Below are positions 17,807-25,206 of a stretch of 64,000 nt of DNA, piece by piece. The notes under the pieces are model-generated. The model searched no databases and had not been told where the DNA came from. It worked only from the letters and a program-made list of their open reading frames with translations. Source of the DNA: Lancefieldella rimae ATCC 49626 (GTDB taxonomy: Bacteria > Actinomycetota > Coriobacteriia > Coriobacteriales > Atopobiaceae); contig NZ_ACFE01000003.1 of the NCBI RefSeq assembly GCF_000174015.1, positions 1-64,000 of the forward strand. The letters run 5' to 3'. Each line of letters starts with the position of its first letter. Within the stretch, counting starts at the first letter, position 1. A program made the position numbers and the translations under genes.

Positions 17807-18100
17807 TTAGATACGATACATGTAGGTAAAAACGTCTTCTCTCTGCATATTTACCTGTACACCCAGCTTTTGAGCGAGAGCTTCTAAGTCTGTCTTAACT
17901 GCCGAGAAATCCGTGCTATCCATAAGCTCCACAAACATGGTCATCGTAAAAATGCCCGAAAGGATTGTCTGGGTAATATCTAAAATATTTGCCTGTCTCT
18001 CTGCCAATGCAGACGCCACCGCAGCAACAATGCCTGGAGCGTCTTTACCGAGCACCGTTACAATGGCTCGATCCTTCATACCTTTTTTTGTAGCGCTCAC
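17807..18100 (-). CDS. ACT-domain protein (UPF0237/GcvR-like)
   Basis: A 97-residue single-family protein with the ACT fold: RAIVTVLGKDAPGIVAAVASALAE and ANILDITQTILSGIFTMTM are the UPF0237 hallmarks. Such proteins are thought to sense small ligands, but no specific role is established. The start is a GTG at 18100 with AAGGGGG upstream. Its stop lies 19 bp before the proposed HAD hydrolase start, so the two are probably co-transcribed. Confidence 0.9.
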   Translation of the reverse strand: MSATKKGMKDRAIVTVLGKDAPGIVAAVASALAERQANILDITQTILSGIFTMTMFVELMDSTDFSAVKTDLEALAQKLGVQVNMQREDVFTYMYRI

Positions 18101-18163
18101 ACATCCCCCTTGAATTCATGCACTTGTAATTTCCTTATGTTGTATTGTATCTATATCTCTCAA

Positions 18164-18664
18164 CTATACTTCACCAAGCAAAATACCAAAACGCGATGAA
18201 AACTTTGCCTGAATATCATCTGTTGAAGTATCAAGCGCCACGGCAAGTTCGTAAAGTGACCGCATACTGGCCATCTTGAAGATACGCTCATGTGAAACAG
18301 GCGGACGCTTATTTTGTCCGCGCGCATGGGTAATGCGCGCTCGAAACGTCTTTGCGATACTCATGGTGTCTTCGCACGAACCTTCGCGAATAGCCTGTCT
18401 AAAATGGGCTTCTTCGAGTGAATTATTGTGTACATGAAACGTATTAAGCGAAATGGCGGGGTACTTATCGATAAGCACTTTTGCCTCTTTTGATGACAAC
18501 ACACTGCGCAAACGCGCTTCTTGAACGAGAGGAAATGTAATTTGAATAGGATGTTTATGACTGATAGGCACTAAGGTATAGTAACCATCACTCCCCTGTA
18601 TAACTGCTGAAATCTGACAGACACCCTGACCCGGATGCACGACATAGTTGCCAACAGCATACAT
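18164..18664 (-). CDS. CarD-family transcriptional regulator
   Basis: A 166-residue CarD-like protein that binds the RNA polymerase beta subunit and stabilises open promoter complexes, best known from actinobacteria. The N-terminal RNA-polymerase-interacting domain begins YAVGNYVVHPGQGVCQISAV. The C-terminal helical half includes a conserved REGSCEDTMSIAKTFR segment and a basic HARGQNKRPP stretch suited to DNA contact. GGGAG precedes the ATG. It appears monocistronic or first in the CarD-ACT-HAD run. Confidence 0.88.
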   Translation of the reverse strand: MYAVGNYVVHPGQGVCQISAVIQGSDGYYTLVPISHKHPIQITFPLVQEARLRSVLSSKEAKVLIDKYPAISLNTFHVHNNSLEEAHFRQAIREGSCEDTMSIAKTFRARITHARGQNKRPPVSHERIFKMASMRSLYELAVALDTSTDDIQAKFSSRFGILLGEV

Positions 18665-18769
18665 AGCGCAACTCCCTTCGAATTACGCTCAAGTATATCA
18701 AAAAATCTTTTAACTAATTGGTCTACCTGCTGTTTTATGAGAAATGAATTGTCCGTGGGCTGCCTTGTG

Positions 18770-18789
18770 GCCTGACAATCGTGTCAGGC
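18770..18789 (-). repeat. hairpin overlapping the stop of the esterase-like gene
   Basis: GCCTGACA (18770-18777) and TGTCAGGC (18782-18789) form a perfect 8-bp stem with a 4-nt loop that includes the stop codon at 18784-18786. No T-run follows, so it may stabilise the transcript 3' end rather than terminate it. Confidence 0.5.
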
Positions 18790-20763
18790 AGTGGCACACG
18801 CGACAATCCAGTTCACCAAATTAGCCGCAACATTACCGGTACGTTCTGCAAGCACATGACCCTTGTCCCAAACCAACGTAAATGCGACATTCTTTACGTC
18901 TTTGTAATGCGTCAGCGCAAACTTCATGTTCAATGAAGTGCAGATAGACGTATCCGAGTTTTGAACGCCTTCATTGATGCGCCAATACGGAGCCACCTGT
19001 GCCGTTGCAAAACCTTGCGATGTACCACTGATAAAATAAAGCGGATTGAAAAGAGAAACCCGTGTAGGAATATCGCTTTCAAGTGTATCCTTAAGCGCAA
19101 GATCATCTTTCCACGCTTCCGCATACTCTTTGTTCCAGCCTGTCAACGTGCCATATGTATCGACATTTTTCGATACCAAATCACCCATAATCTTGTCAAA
19201 ATGCAGCGTGCTCTTCTCGCCAACTCCAAATAACTGATTCGCGCGGGTATTTCTATCCACGGCGTCAAACGCTCCCACGCCAAGCGATGCCGGACGCATG
19301 GCTGCCGAGAAGTCCTTGAGATTTGCAATGCTTACCGTTTGGCGATGCAAATTGTACGTTAACCAGGAAGTCTTTCCATTAAAGGATTCAAAGTAATGGT
19401 CGATTGAGTCAAAAATGGTTGATTGTACCTGTGTAACGCCCGTGGTAGAAGCACCGGTAGAACTCGAGGAAGAAGATTCGTTGTGTTGCGCCTGAGGCTG
19501 ACTTTGATCCTGCGATTGTCCTTGGTCTTGCAGCTGTCCTTGTTGACTCTGTGTGTCCGCACTTTTTGTGGCGTCCGTTTGGAGTACGGTCGAGGGAGCC
19601 TCTACGCCTCTGGATTTTGCAAGGTTTGGGTCTCCGGGAAAAAGCGGATCTTCAAAGCGCTGCGGTGTTGCGGTATAGGGAAATGAAGTCTCACGTGCAA
19701 AATTGTTTGCCGAAGTTTCCAGCTCAGCTTGAATGGCTTCCATGTAGGAGCCCATAGTGTAAATACCGCTGTTTGTTTGATCGAGCTCAAGCTTGTTGCC
19801 ATCGGAATCGAGGAAGTCCATGGAATTCACCCACGTTCCGTAGGCACTCGCAAGATCTGACGAGAGAGCATGGGTCCATGTACCTGAGGCGCGCGTATCG
19901 CCGTCAGCATACTGACCTGCAGACCATTCATACGCTGCATCGGCAACGTCAAATGAAGTAGAAGGACACCAAGAAGCACTTCCGTAAATGGCATCGGACA
20001 GACTTGTTCCTTGCGTATCATGCGTTGCTGCGCCGATGGCGTCTAAATACGGTGAATACAGAGGACTGTCCCCGCTCGTACCCAAAACGGCACTGAGACC
20101 TCCACCGGAGCTGAATCCGTATGCAAAAACTTTAGTTGTATCACACGGGAGAGAAGCAGCGTTGTAACGCAAATACCTGATGGCAGCCTTAAAATCAACT
20201 GCCGGCCAAGGAGAGCCTCCCGCATACAGATCATCGGAGCCGCTTGCGGAATCATATCCGGCACTTCTCCCTCGGAAACCCGCATACACATATATGCAGC
20301 CGGTCTCAAGATATGTTGAGAGTCCCTCATAGCTGTACTCGGTTGGACATGCCTGCGGGCTCAACGTTCCGGTATTGATGGGCATGGCAATGGGAGCCGT
20401 AGATGGCGTAAAGCTTCCGACGACTGCCTTTGTGTTTATCTTGCAGGTATACGTCTTGTTGCTGTTCTTCTCGCCCGTAAAATACTTTCCCGGCACGTAA
20501 ATGGACAGAGAGTTATACGTCTTGGACGCCGGCTTCATGCAATATTGAAGGCCGAGCTGATAATACACGTCATTATCTTTATCGTAACTCCATGCACCCA
20601 TATCAAGCGTTAATGATTTGAACTCCTCAAGGTCAACTGAGGCAGGAGCGTTTTTTGAGGAATCGCCTTCCTTCTTCTGCTGAGGAGAGCACGCACAAAG
20701 AGCGCCTACGGACGTAGCACCCGCGGCTGCTAATGCAAGGAACTGTTTTCTCGTGAAGTCCAT
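18784..20763 (-). CDS. tannase/feruloyl-esterase-like alpha/beta hydrolase lipoprotein
   Basis: A 659-residue exported hydrolase. The N-terminus DFTRKQFLALAAAGAT resembles a Tat signal with RK in place of RR and leads to a lipobox ending at Cys25. The serine nucleophile is in GFSSGG (Ser218). The surrounding order, SIYVP, GGLSAVLGTSGDS.YLDAIGAA and a downstream cap containing ASWCPSTSFDVADAAYEW, matches subtype B bacterial tannases. A Gln/Ser-rich low-complexity linker of about 45 residues (near 395-440) interrupts the fold. It probably cleaves plant phenolic esters at the cell surface, but the substrate is inferred. GGAGG precedes the ATG. Confidence 0.75.
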   Translation of the reverse strand: MDFTRKQFLALAAAGATSVGALCACSPQQKKEGDSSKNAPASVDLEEFKSLTLDMGAWSYDKDNDVYYQLGLQYCMKPASKTYNSLSIYVPGKYFTGEKNSNKTYTCKINTKAVVGSFTPSTAPIAMPINTGTLSPQACPTEYSYEGLSTYLETGCIYVYAGFRGRSAGYDSASGSDDLYAGGSPWPAVDFKAAIRYLRYNAASLPCDTTKVFAYGFSSGGGLSAVLGTSGDSPLYSPYLDAIGAATHDTQGTSLSDAIYGSASWCPSTSFDVADAAYEWSAGQYADGDTRASGTWTHALSSDLASAYGTWVNSMDFLDSDGNKLELDQTNSGIYTMGSYMEAIQAELETSANNFARETSFPYTATPQRFEDPLFPGDPNLAKSRGVEAPSTVLQTDATKSADTQSQQGQLQDQGQSQDQSQPQAQHNESSSSSSTGASTTGVTQVQSTIFDSIDHYFESFNGKTSWLTYNLHRQTVSIANLKDFSAAMRPASLGVGAFDAVDRNTRANQLFGVGEKSTLHFDKIMGDLVSKNVDTYGTLTGWNKEYAEAWKDDLALKDTLESDIPTRVSLFNPLYFISGTSQGFATAQVAPYWRINEGVQNSDTSICTSLNMKFALTHYKDVKNVAFTLVWDKGHVLAERTGNVAANLVNWIVACATA

Positions 20764-21071
20764 ATTTCCTCCCGAGGCCAGTAGTACTTATGGTGACCGA
20801 CTTCATTCCATAACCTTTTTATTGTATTAGACTTCACGCCTAGATGCCGACATTTTGCAACAATTTCCGCCAAAGGGGTATGAGCCGAGAAGAGCAAGAA
20901 GCTTATATGCCGACAGACTCAAAGAGTTATACAATTCTTCTCGCCAATACTTCTTGCCTAATACGTACAGTAGTAACGGTAGCAACGCAACAGTTTTGAC
21001 AGTAGTAACAATAACGGAAGTAATGCGACAGTTTACGGTTTAGAGTTATAGAGAAATTGACAGGAGAGATA
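20764..21071 (+). other. 308-bp intergenic region with imperfect tandem repeat and promoter
   Basis: Between the divergent esterase and RDAC genes I see two CGAGAAG motifs (20886 on plus, 20937 on minus) and an imperfect direct repeat of about 35 bp. Both copies begin ACAGTAGTAAC and end in CAACAGTTT or CGACAGTTT (about 20968-20996 and 20999-21033). TTGACA at 20996-21001 is a perfect -35 box; the best -10 is TAATGC at 21021-21026, a 19-bp spacing. No open reading frame looks real. Confidence 0.45.
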
Positions 21072-21314
21072 ATGGCGCAGGTAGCAAACTTCTTTGATGT
21101 AATGAATCTAAACGCCCTGCTTACTCGTCAAGGAATTGCCGCTGAAGTCCACCTTCGAGACGCATGCGGGAGACAAACGCTTTGGTTTGAATTGCAAGAC
21201 GACACTACAGATACCCTTGCAAAAGCGCAAAATACTGCGACTACGTATTTTGCAAGCAAAGGTAAGGTGATTGAATTTGATATCGCAAAAGGTCTTAACT
21301 TTTGGATAAAGTAA
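21072..21314 (+). CDS. small RDAC-motif protein
   Basis: An 80-residue soluble protein of unknown function. It carries an LRDACGRQTLWFEL segment near residue 35 that resembles the name-giving motif of the small RDAC family seen in actinobacteria, then a DTLAKAQNTATTYFASKGKVIEFD helix-strand pattern. The mixed alpha/beta layout and single Cys suggest a compact regulatory or adaptor protein, but nothing more can be claimed. The ATG at 21072 has AGGAGA at 21062-21067. It sits between a regulated-looking spacer and tRNA-Phe. Confidence 0.7.
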   Translation: MAQVANFFDVMNLNALLTRQGIAAEVHLRDACGRQTLWFELQDDTTDTLAKAQNTATTYFASKGKVIEFDIAKGLNFWIK

Positions 21315-21322
21315 TTTTATCG

Positions 21323-21350
21323 TTGACGACCATTGTGAGTCTGCTATAGT
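21323..21350 (+). promoter_or_regulatory. promoter of tRNA-Phe
   Basis: TTGACG (21323-21328) and TATAGT (21345-21350) with 16-bp spacing lie 24 bp before the tRNA 5' end, a well-placed near-consensus sigma-70 promoter. Confidence 0.75.
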
Positions 21351-21373
21351 AAATAAGCTTTCAAAGCACTCAT

Positions 21374-21449
21374 GGCTGGGTAGCTCAGTTGGTAGAGCAG
21401 GGGACTGAAAATCCCCGTGTCAGGGGTTCGATTCCCTTCCCCGCCACCA
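21374..21449 (+). tRNA. tRNA-Phe (GAA)
   Basis: A 76-nt cloverleaf with encoded CCA. The parts are acceptor GGCTGGG, D-arm GCTC/GAGC, anticodon stem GGGGA/TCCCC with loop CTGAAAA (anticodon GAA, Phe), variable loop GTGTC, T-arm AGGGG/CCCTT around TTCGATT, acceptor 3' strand CCCCGCC, then ACCA. Position 4-69 of the acceptor stem is a T-C mismatch. All other stems pair, allowing one G-T wobble in the T-stem. Confidence 0.96.
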
Positions 21450-21457
21450 GAAATTTT

Positions 21458-21491
21458 CAACCTGCATATCCTCTGATGTGCAGGTTGTTTT
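21458..21491 (+). terminator. terminator of tRNA-Phe
   Basis: CAACCTGCA (from 21458) pairs with TGCAGGTTG (to 21487) around a 12-nt loop and is followed by TTTTAC: a typical intrinsic terminator. Confidence 0.85.
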
Positions 21492-21576
21492 ACTATAAGG
21501 ATACTTTCTCGACAAGAGTACTTTCTCGACGCTTCTTCTCAAAAATCAGCCTTCACGTAAACTTCTACTAATCTAC

Positions 21577-21810
21577 CTAATGGTTAGCCTGTCCGCGAAC
21601 GGCTTCTACCAGCTTAAACACATCTATGCCAAGAGCTTCCGCATATGAGTAAACTTCACCAAGTTTCAAACCGCGTTCACCGCTCTCAACCTTTGATACA
21701 AATGATTGTGGAGTTCTAAGCCTCTGTGCAACGGCAACCTGAGTCAGCCCCGCATCACAACGAAGTTTGCGGAGTGATCGTCCTACGAGTCTGTTAGAAA
21801 TCTCATACAT
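21577..21810 (-). CDS. small Xre-family helix-turn-helix regulator
   Basis: A 77-residue DNA-binding protein made almost entirely of one Xre/Cro HTH domain: LVGRSLRKLRCDAGLTQVAVAQRL, then TPQSFVSKVESGERGLKLGEVYSYAEAL. The start is set at the ATG at 21810. Upstream in-frame ATGs (21864 and 21867) would add a hydrophobic N-terminus not typical of the family. No strong Shine-Dalgarno is visible, so the start is provisional. A CCCTA/TAGGG palindrome and TATATA lie upstream and may serve autoregulation. Confidence 0.8.
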   Translation of the reverse strand: MYEISNRLVGRSLRKLRCDAGLTQVAVAQRLRTPQSFVSKVESGERGLKLGEVYSYAEALGIDVFKLVEAVRGQANH

Positions 21811-21867
21811 AAAGTGCACGTTAAAGCTATTACCATAAATAACCCAAATTAGGATATATAACATCAT

Positions 21868-21878
21868 CCCTATTAGGG
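21868..21878. promoter_or_regulatory. possible operator of the Xre regulator
   Basis: CCCTA (21868-21872) and TAGGG (21874-21878) form a perfect palindrome around one T. It sits just upstream (minus-strand sense) of a TATATA that could be the regulator's -10 box. The operator role is inferred from position only. Confidence 0.35.
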
Positions 21879-21896
21879 CATATCCATCAAGGAAAT

Positions 21897-21926
21897 ACCC
21901 CTTGTCTTTTTACCGTAACAAGGGGT
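21897..21926 (-). terminator. hairpin after the DUF2207 gene
   Basis: ACCCCTTGT (21897-21905) pairs perfectly with ACAAGGGGT (21918-21926), with a 12-nt loop. On the minus strand it is followed by ATTTCC, a weak T-tract. It lies between the DUF2207 stop and the xre gene. Confidence 0.6.
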
Positions 21927-21984
21927 ACAAGAAATCTTTTTATCGTTGTTGAAATGGCTTACAGCAACTCAGCGTCAAGAACTC

Positions 21985-23964
21985 TTAGAAGCCGCCGCCT
22001 CCGCCGCCTCCACCAAAGCCGCCGCCTCCGCCAAAAGAGGCTCCGCCGCCAAAACCGCCGCCGGAACTATTACTTGAGCTTGCAAGTGAAGCCGTAGATA
22101 CGGTATGGGAAGAAGCAACGGTACTGCCAACAGCAGAAATAGCATTACCATGGCCAAAAGAATCCCCGTAGTAATACCATCCATACACTGGCATAATGCG
22201 AGGATCTTCCAAAATTTCAGGACACGACACCTTAAGCTGCTCAATAACTTTCTCGGAAACACCTAGTGCAACAGCCATTACCAAAAGTTTGTTCCACAGA
22301 ATAACATCCTGCGGTATTGCTTCCTTAAGGTGTGTAAAATTCAAAAGCCAATTTCTTAGTGCCTTTGTTTTGGCAAGCGTTTCAATACCATCACGATTCA
22401 TTCTGTCAAACCCTGTAATGGTAAGGCCGGCAGCAATGCCCACAATAGCAGCGGGCACAACGCCAATGAGTGTGTTAAGAAAACCAATACCAATACTGAA
22501 TCCCGCAACAACACCAAAAATAACAAAGCAAAATTCAATGGCAGCAACAATTATCATTGTGCTCGTTCCGTGAAAAGGAATAGGATCTTTACCAAAACGA
22601 GCCTCATAAGCAGCCTTTACGGCATCTTCCCATTTATCGTACGCATCCGAAAATGCTTCAGCGTGCTCTTTCGCTACCTTTTTAACATCGTCCATCATAA
22701 GGCTTTCATCAGAATTTCCTGCCTTTGAGGCTATTGTTTTGAAGAAGAGGTTAAGGGCAGCCTTATCAATTTTTTGTGCCTGTGTTGCCATACTTCCCGT
22801 AACGTTTTTCCCTGTACTAACCGGTGCATCTTTAAGCTTAGTGAGGCAAAAATCATCCTTCTCTCGGCCGAAAGATTTTTTCACTTTTACCTTATCCAGA
22901 CGAATTGATTTTTCATCGCTTAAATGCATAAGCGTTGCAGTAAGCGCAGATGAATCAATCTCTTCTCCCCTATACAGCATGCCAATAACCGCAGGGTGAT
23001 CTCCGGAGGGAACATCCCTGAAATACTCGTCCGTAAATTCAGGAGCCATCACCTCACGGTACTTTTTGCGCATACGAACCATGAGAACAAAGCCTCCCAC
23101 CGCAAGTATCACGGCAAGCGCATAGAACCCATAGACGATGACACGAGCAAAAGCCCGCTGTCTGTTGGCCTTATCTGCAAAACCTTGTTCCTCAGAAAGG
23201 ATAGAATTCAGCTTAGAGCCGGATACACCGTGTGCCTCTGACAACCACTCAGCAGGAAATACGATGCGAGTCTCCGCAAAATCCGATTCACCGATTCCCG
23301 GGAACCTGCAAGTGACCGTTCCACCAGAAATAGCAACACTTCCGTCAAGAGGACCGTGTGCCCATGCCCTCACTGTACCGTCTCCGGTGGTTGGATTTTG
23401 TCCGGCCGGAACAGGAAGATTGATTGTACACACCACATTGTTGGAGCCGGTTTCCCAGCCATCAGAAACAAACTTCCAATAAAGCTCTGAGGTGTCGTCC
23501 CATTTGGTTGCCACATTGGTAAGTGTATAAGAGATGGTAATATCGGCGGTTTCGTTGCTATGCGCCGAATAAATTTTCAGCTGTTTTGCGGAACTCAAGT
23601 CGCTTACCTCATAGTACTCAGGTCCAAAGCCTTCGTCAGACAATGTCCTCGTACCGGCTTTATCCGCTACAGTCACGCTTGTAAAAGTAACGTCAACATT
23701 CTGACCGTTAGCCTTATTGAATCCTTGCGGAATCTTCCAGTAGACCCCGTTGTACCTCCCTGAAAAGTCGAATGTACGGGTTTCTGTTACATCTATCGTT
23801 CCATCCGAATTAACCGTCGCCGAAATGGTGACATCTGTTACATTCAAGGACTTTGCATAGGCAGTATGAATCGAAGTAAGGACAGTAAGACAGATACAGG
23901 CCACTATAAACGTAAAGGTTAAACACAGTTTCTTATACGCCTTCGAGGATAGCATACGTGACAT
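21985..23964 (-). CDS. DUF2207-family membrane protein with Gly-rich tail
   Basis: A 659-residue envelope protein. The N-terminus is a signal peptide or anchor (TFTFIVACICLTVLTSIHTAYAK), followed by an extracytoplasmic DUF2207 beta domain (DVTISATVNSDGTIDVTETRTFDF, GVYWKIPQGF). A membrane span lies near 275 (VIVYGFYALAVILAVGGFVLMV), then a cytoplasmic insert and two further spans near 475-520. It ends in a Gly/Phe repeat (GGGFGGGASFGG and so on). The family is widespread in Gram-positives, with no settled function. AAGGAG precedes the ATG. It is separated by a ~130-bp gap from the tad operon end. Confidence 0.88.
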   Translation of the reverse strand: MSRMLSSKAYKKLCLTFTFIVACICLTVLTSIHTAYAKSLNVTDVTISATVNSDGTIDVTETRTFDFSGRYNGVYWKIPQGFNKANGQNVDVTFTSVTVADKAGTRTLSDEGFGPEYYEVSDLSSAKQLKIYSAHSNETADITISYTLTNVATKWDDTSELYWKFVSDGWETGSNNVVCTINLPVPAGQNPTTGDGTVRAWAHGPLDGSVAISGGTVTCRFPGIGESDFAETRIVFPAEWLSEAHGVSGSKLNSILSEEQGFADKANRQRAFARVIVYGFYALAVILAVGGFVLMVRMRKKYREVMAPEFTDEYFRDVPSGDHPAVIGMLYRGEEIDSSALTATLMHLSDEKSIRLDKVKVKKSFGREKDDFCLTKLKDAPVSTGKNVTGSMATQAQKIDKAALNLFFKTIASKAGNSDESLMMDDVKKVAKEHAEAFSDAYDKWEDAVKAAYEARFGKDPIPFHGTSTMIIVAAIEFCFVIFGVVAGFSIGIGFLNTLIGVVPAAIVGIAAGLTITGFDRMNRDGIETLAKTKALRNWLLNFTHLKEAIPQDVILWNKLLVMAVALGVSEKVIEQLKVSCPEILEDPRIMPVYGWYYYGDSFGHGNAISAVGSTVASSHTVSTASLASSSNSSGGGFGGGASFGGGGGFGGGGGGGGF

Positions 23965-24098
23965 AGTAACTCCTTGAATTGGCTATACCTACGATTTACT
24001 GACGTTTACAGGATACCACCCAACTAAGACAATAAAAAAGGTTTTCCGAATCTTGGCGCTGTAAACGCAACGCGTATCACTACCTCACGTCTCTATTT

Positions 24099-24359
24099 TT
24101 AAGGAGCCATCTCTTCAATTACCGCCGGAGGTAAGCCTTCATCCCACTGCTTACCTATCTCATCTGCCTCAGCTTGAGCGTAAAAATCTTCTTGATTTGA
24201 TTGACTCCGATTGTCTGTATCAACAAAGGGCACCTTAGATATGAGGTTACTCCTCGAAGGCTTCTTTTTGCAGAAATCGAACAGACAGTCGTAGCAGACT
24301 CCCATATCTTGGAAAAGTCCTTCTCCGCATCTTGGACATATTTTGACTTGGTAGCTCAT
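24099..24359 (-). CDS. small zinc-ribbon protein at the end of the tad operon
   Basis: An 86-residue protein. The N-terminal zinc ribbon has two Cys pairs, CPRC (9-12) and CYDC (23-26), with a further Cys in FDFCKK. An acidic, Gln/Glu-rich tail follows. AAGGAG lies seven bases before the ATG at 24359, supporting a real start even though the first 113 bp overlap the DUF192 gene in another frame. It may be a regulatory or assembly accessory of the pilus locus, but I do not recognise a family with known function. Confidence 0.65.
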   Translation of the reverse strand: MSYQVKICPRCGEGLFQDMGVCYDCLFDFCKKKPSRSNLISKVPFVDTDNRSQSNQEDFYAQAEADEIGKQWDEGLPPAVIEEMAP

Positions 24360-24741
24360 ACTCTTCTCCTTTTCTTTTGGAATTTCTTCTTTGAACCGCG
24401 GAAACGCACATATCTGAAATAAAGTAATGCTCTCCAACGTTAAACCATGCGCCTGCATCCGAATATCTCTCAAAAGTGCTGTAGGCTTGTGGACATGAAA
24501 GAACTTTTCCTGGCAAGACATTTCTAAACGAAGCAAGCACCTCACCATACTGAGACATAAAAGCAACATCGATATTCTGTCTCATCCCAAAGGTATGAAT
24601 GGAGCGGCATCGCATAAACGCCACTGCTTCGCTACTACAACAAAAACCAAGCAGACCAATCAATCTCTCCCGATGTGTCTGCAATAATCGAAATGTAAAA
24701 TGCGCACTTGAAGCTTCTGATTGTAAGGTTACTTTTATCAT
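24247..24741 (-). CDS. DUF192-domain protein in the tad operon
   Basis: A 164-residue protein. The core (residues ~20-115) follows DUF192: RLIGLLG, then VAFMRCRSIHTFGMRQNIDVAFMSQYGEVL, NVLPGKV and a late STFER motif. DUF192 proteins are small beta domains of unknown function. The start lies immediately after the TadE-like stop, so it is coupled to the pilus operon. The C-terminal ~38 residues are Arg/Ser-rich, unlike the family, and overlap the zinc-ribbon gene, so the tail may be dispensable. Confidence 0.8.
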   Translation of the reverse strand: MIKVTLQSEASSAHFTFRLLQTHRERLIGLLGFCCSSEAVAFMRCRSIHTFGMRQNIDVAFMSQYGEVLASFRNVLPGKVLSCPQAYSTFERYSDAGAWFNVGEHYFISDMCVSAVQRRNSKRKGEEYELPSQNMSKMRRRTFPRYGSLLRLSVRFLQKEAFEE

Positions 24742-25206
24742 CTAAATCACAACTCCAGACTTAAACATATCGACAACAATTGACTTTTCATGTGACAACT
24801 CAAGCGGAGCACCGTACGAGACAATTGGGAGATTAAGATTTCTGGGCCAAGGCTTAAACTTCAAGGTACAGATATATTTCACATAGTGAGGTAGAAGGCA
24901 ATTAGTAAGCGATCCCTCGGCAAGACCTTGGTCTTCGCAACGAACAGAAACGGAACAGGAACCCTCCCTTTGCAATCCTGAGGCTATATCTCCTTCCAAT
25001 TGAGCGCATAAAGCACCCGTATCTACACCTTGGCTTGGAGAAACAGCTTGAGAGATAACCGTATCCGAACTCAGGACGTCAAATGCTGCGCAAGCGTCGA
25101 TAAATTCCATAAGATTAATCGCAATCAACGCTACTACCACAACCACGGGAATAAGGACGGCAAGCTCAACGGTCATTTGTCCGTCTTTGTTATTCAGAAT
25201 CTTCAT
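24742..25206 (-). CDS. TadE-like minor pseudopilin
   Basis: A 154-residue pseudopilin. A class III prepilin site G9|QMTVE with Glu at +5 begins the hydrophobic helix LAVLIPVVVVVALIAINLM, followed by an extracytoplasmic domain with four Cys (two likely disulfides). It would be processed by a TadV-type peptidase and inserted in or near the Flp pilus. It overlaps the upstream TadG-like gene by 4 bp and abuts DUF192 downstream. Confidence 0.88.
   Translation of the reverse strand: MKILNNKDGQMTVELAVLIPVVVVVALIAINLMEFIDACAAFDVLSSDTVISQAVSPSQGVDTGALCAQLEGDIASGLQREGSCSVSVRCEDQGLAEGSLTNCLLPHYVKYICTLKFKPWPRNLNLPIVSYGAPLELSHEKSIVVDMFKSGVVI

Noticed and set aside
21495-21545. Repeated TTTCTCGAC after tRNA-Phe as copies of the dispersed motif
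   Set aside because: These have one extra T and do not contain CTTCTCG; counted as near-variants only.
24099-24569. 156-residue version of the zinc-ribbon protein
   Set aside because: The first 70 residues have no domain and no ribosome binding site; the start at 24359 has a clear AAGGAG.
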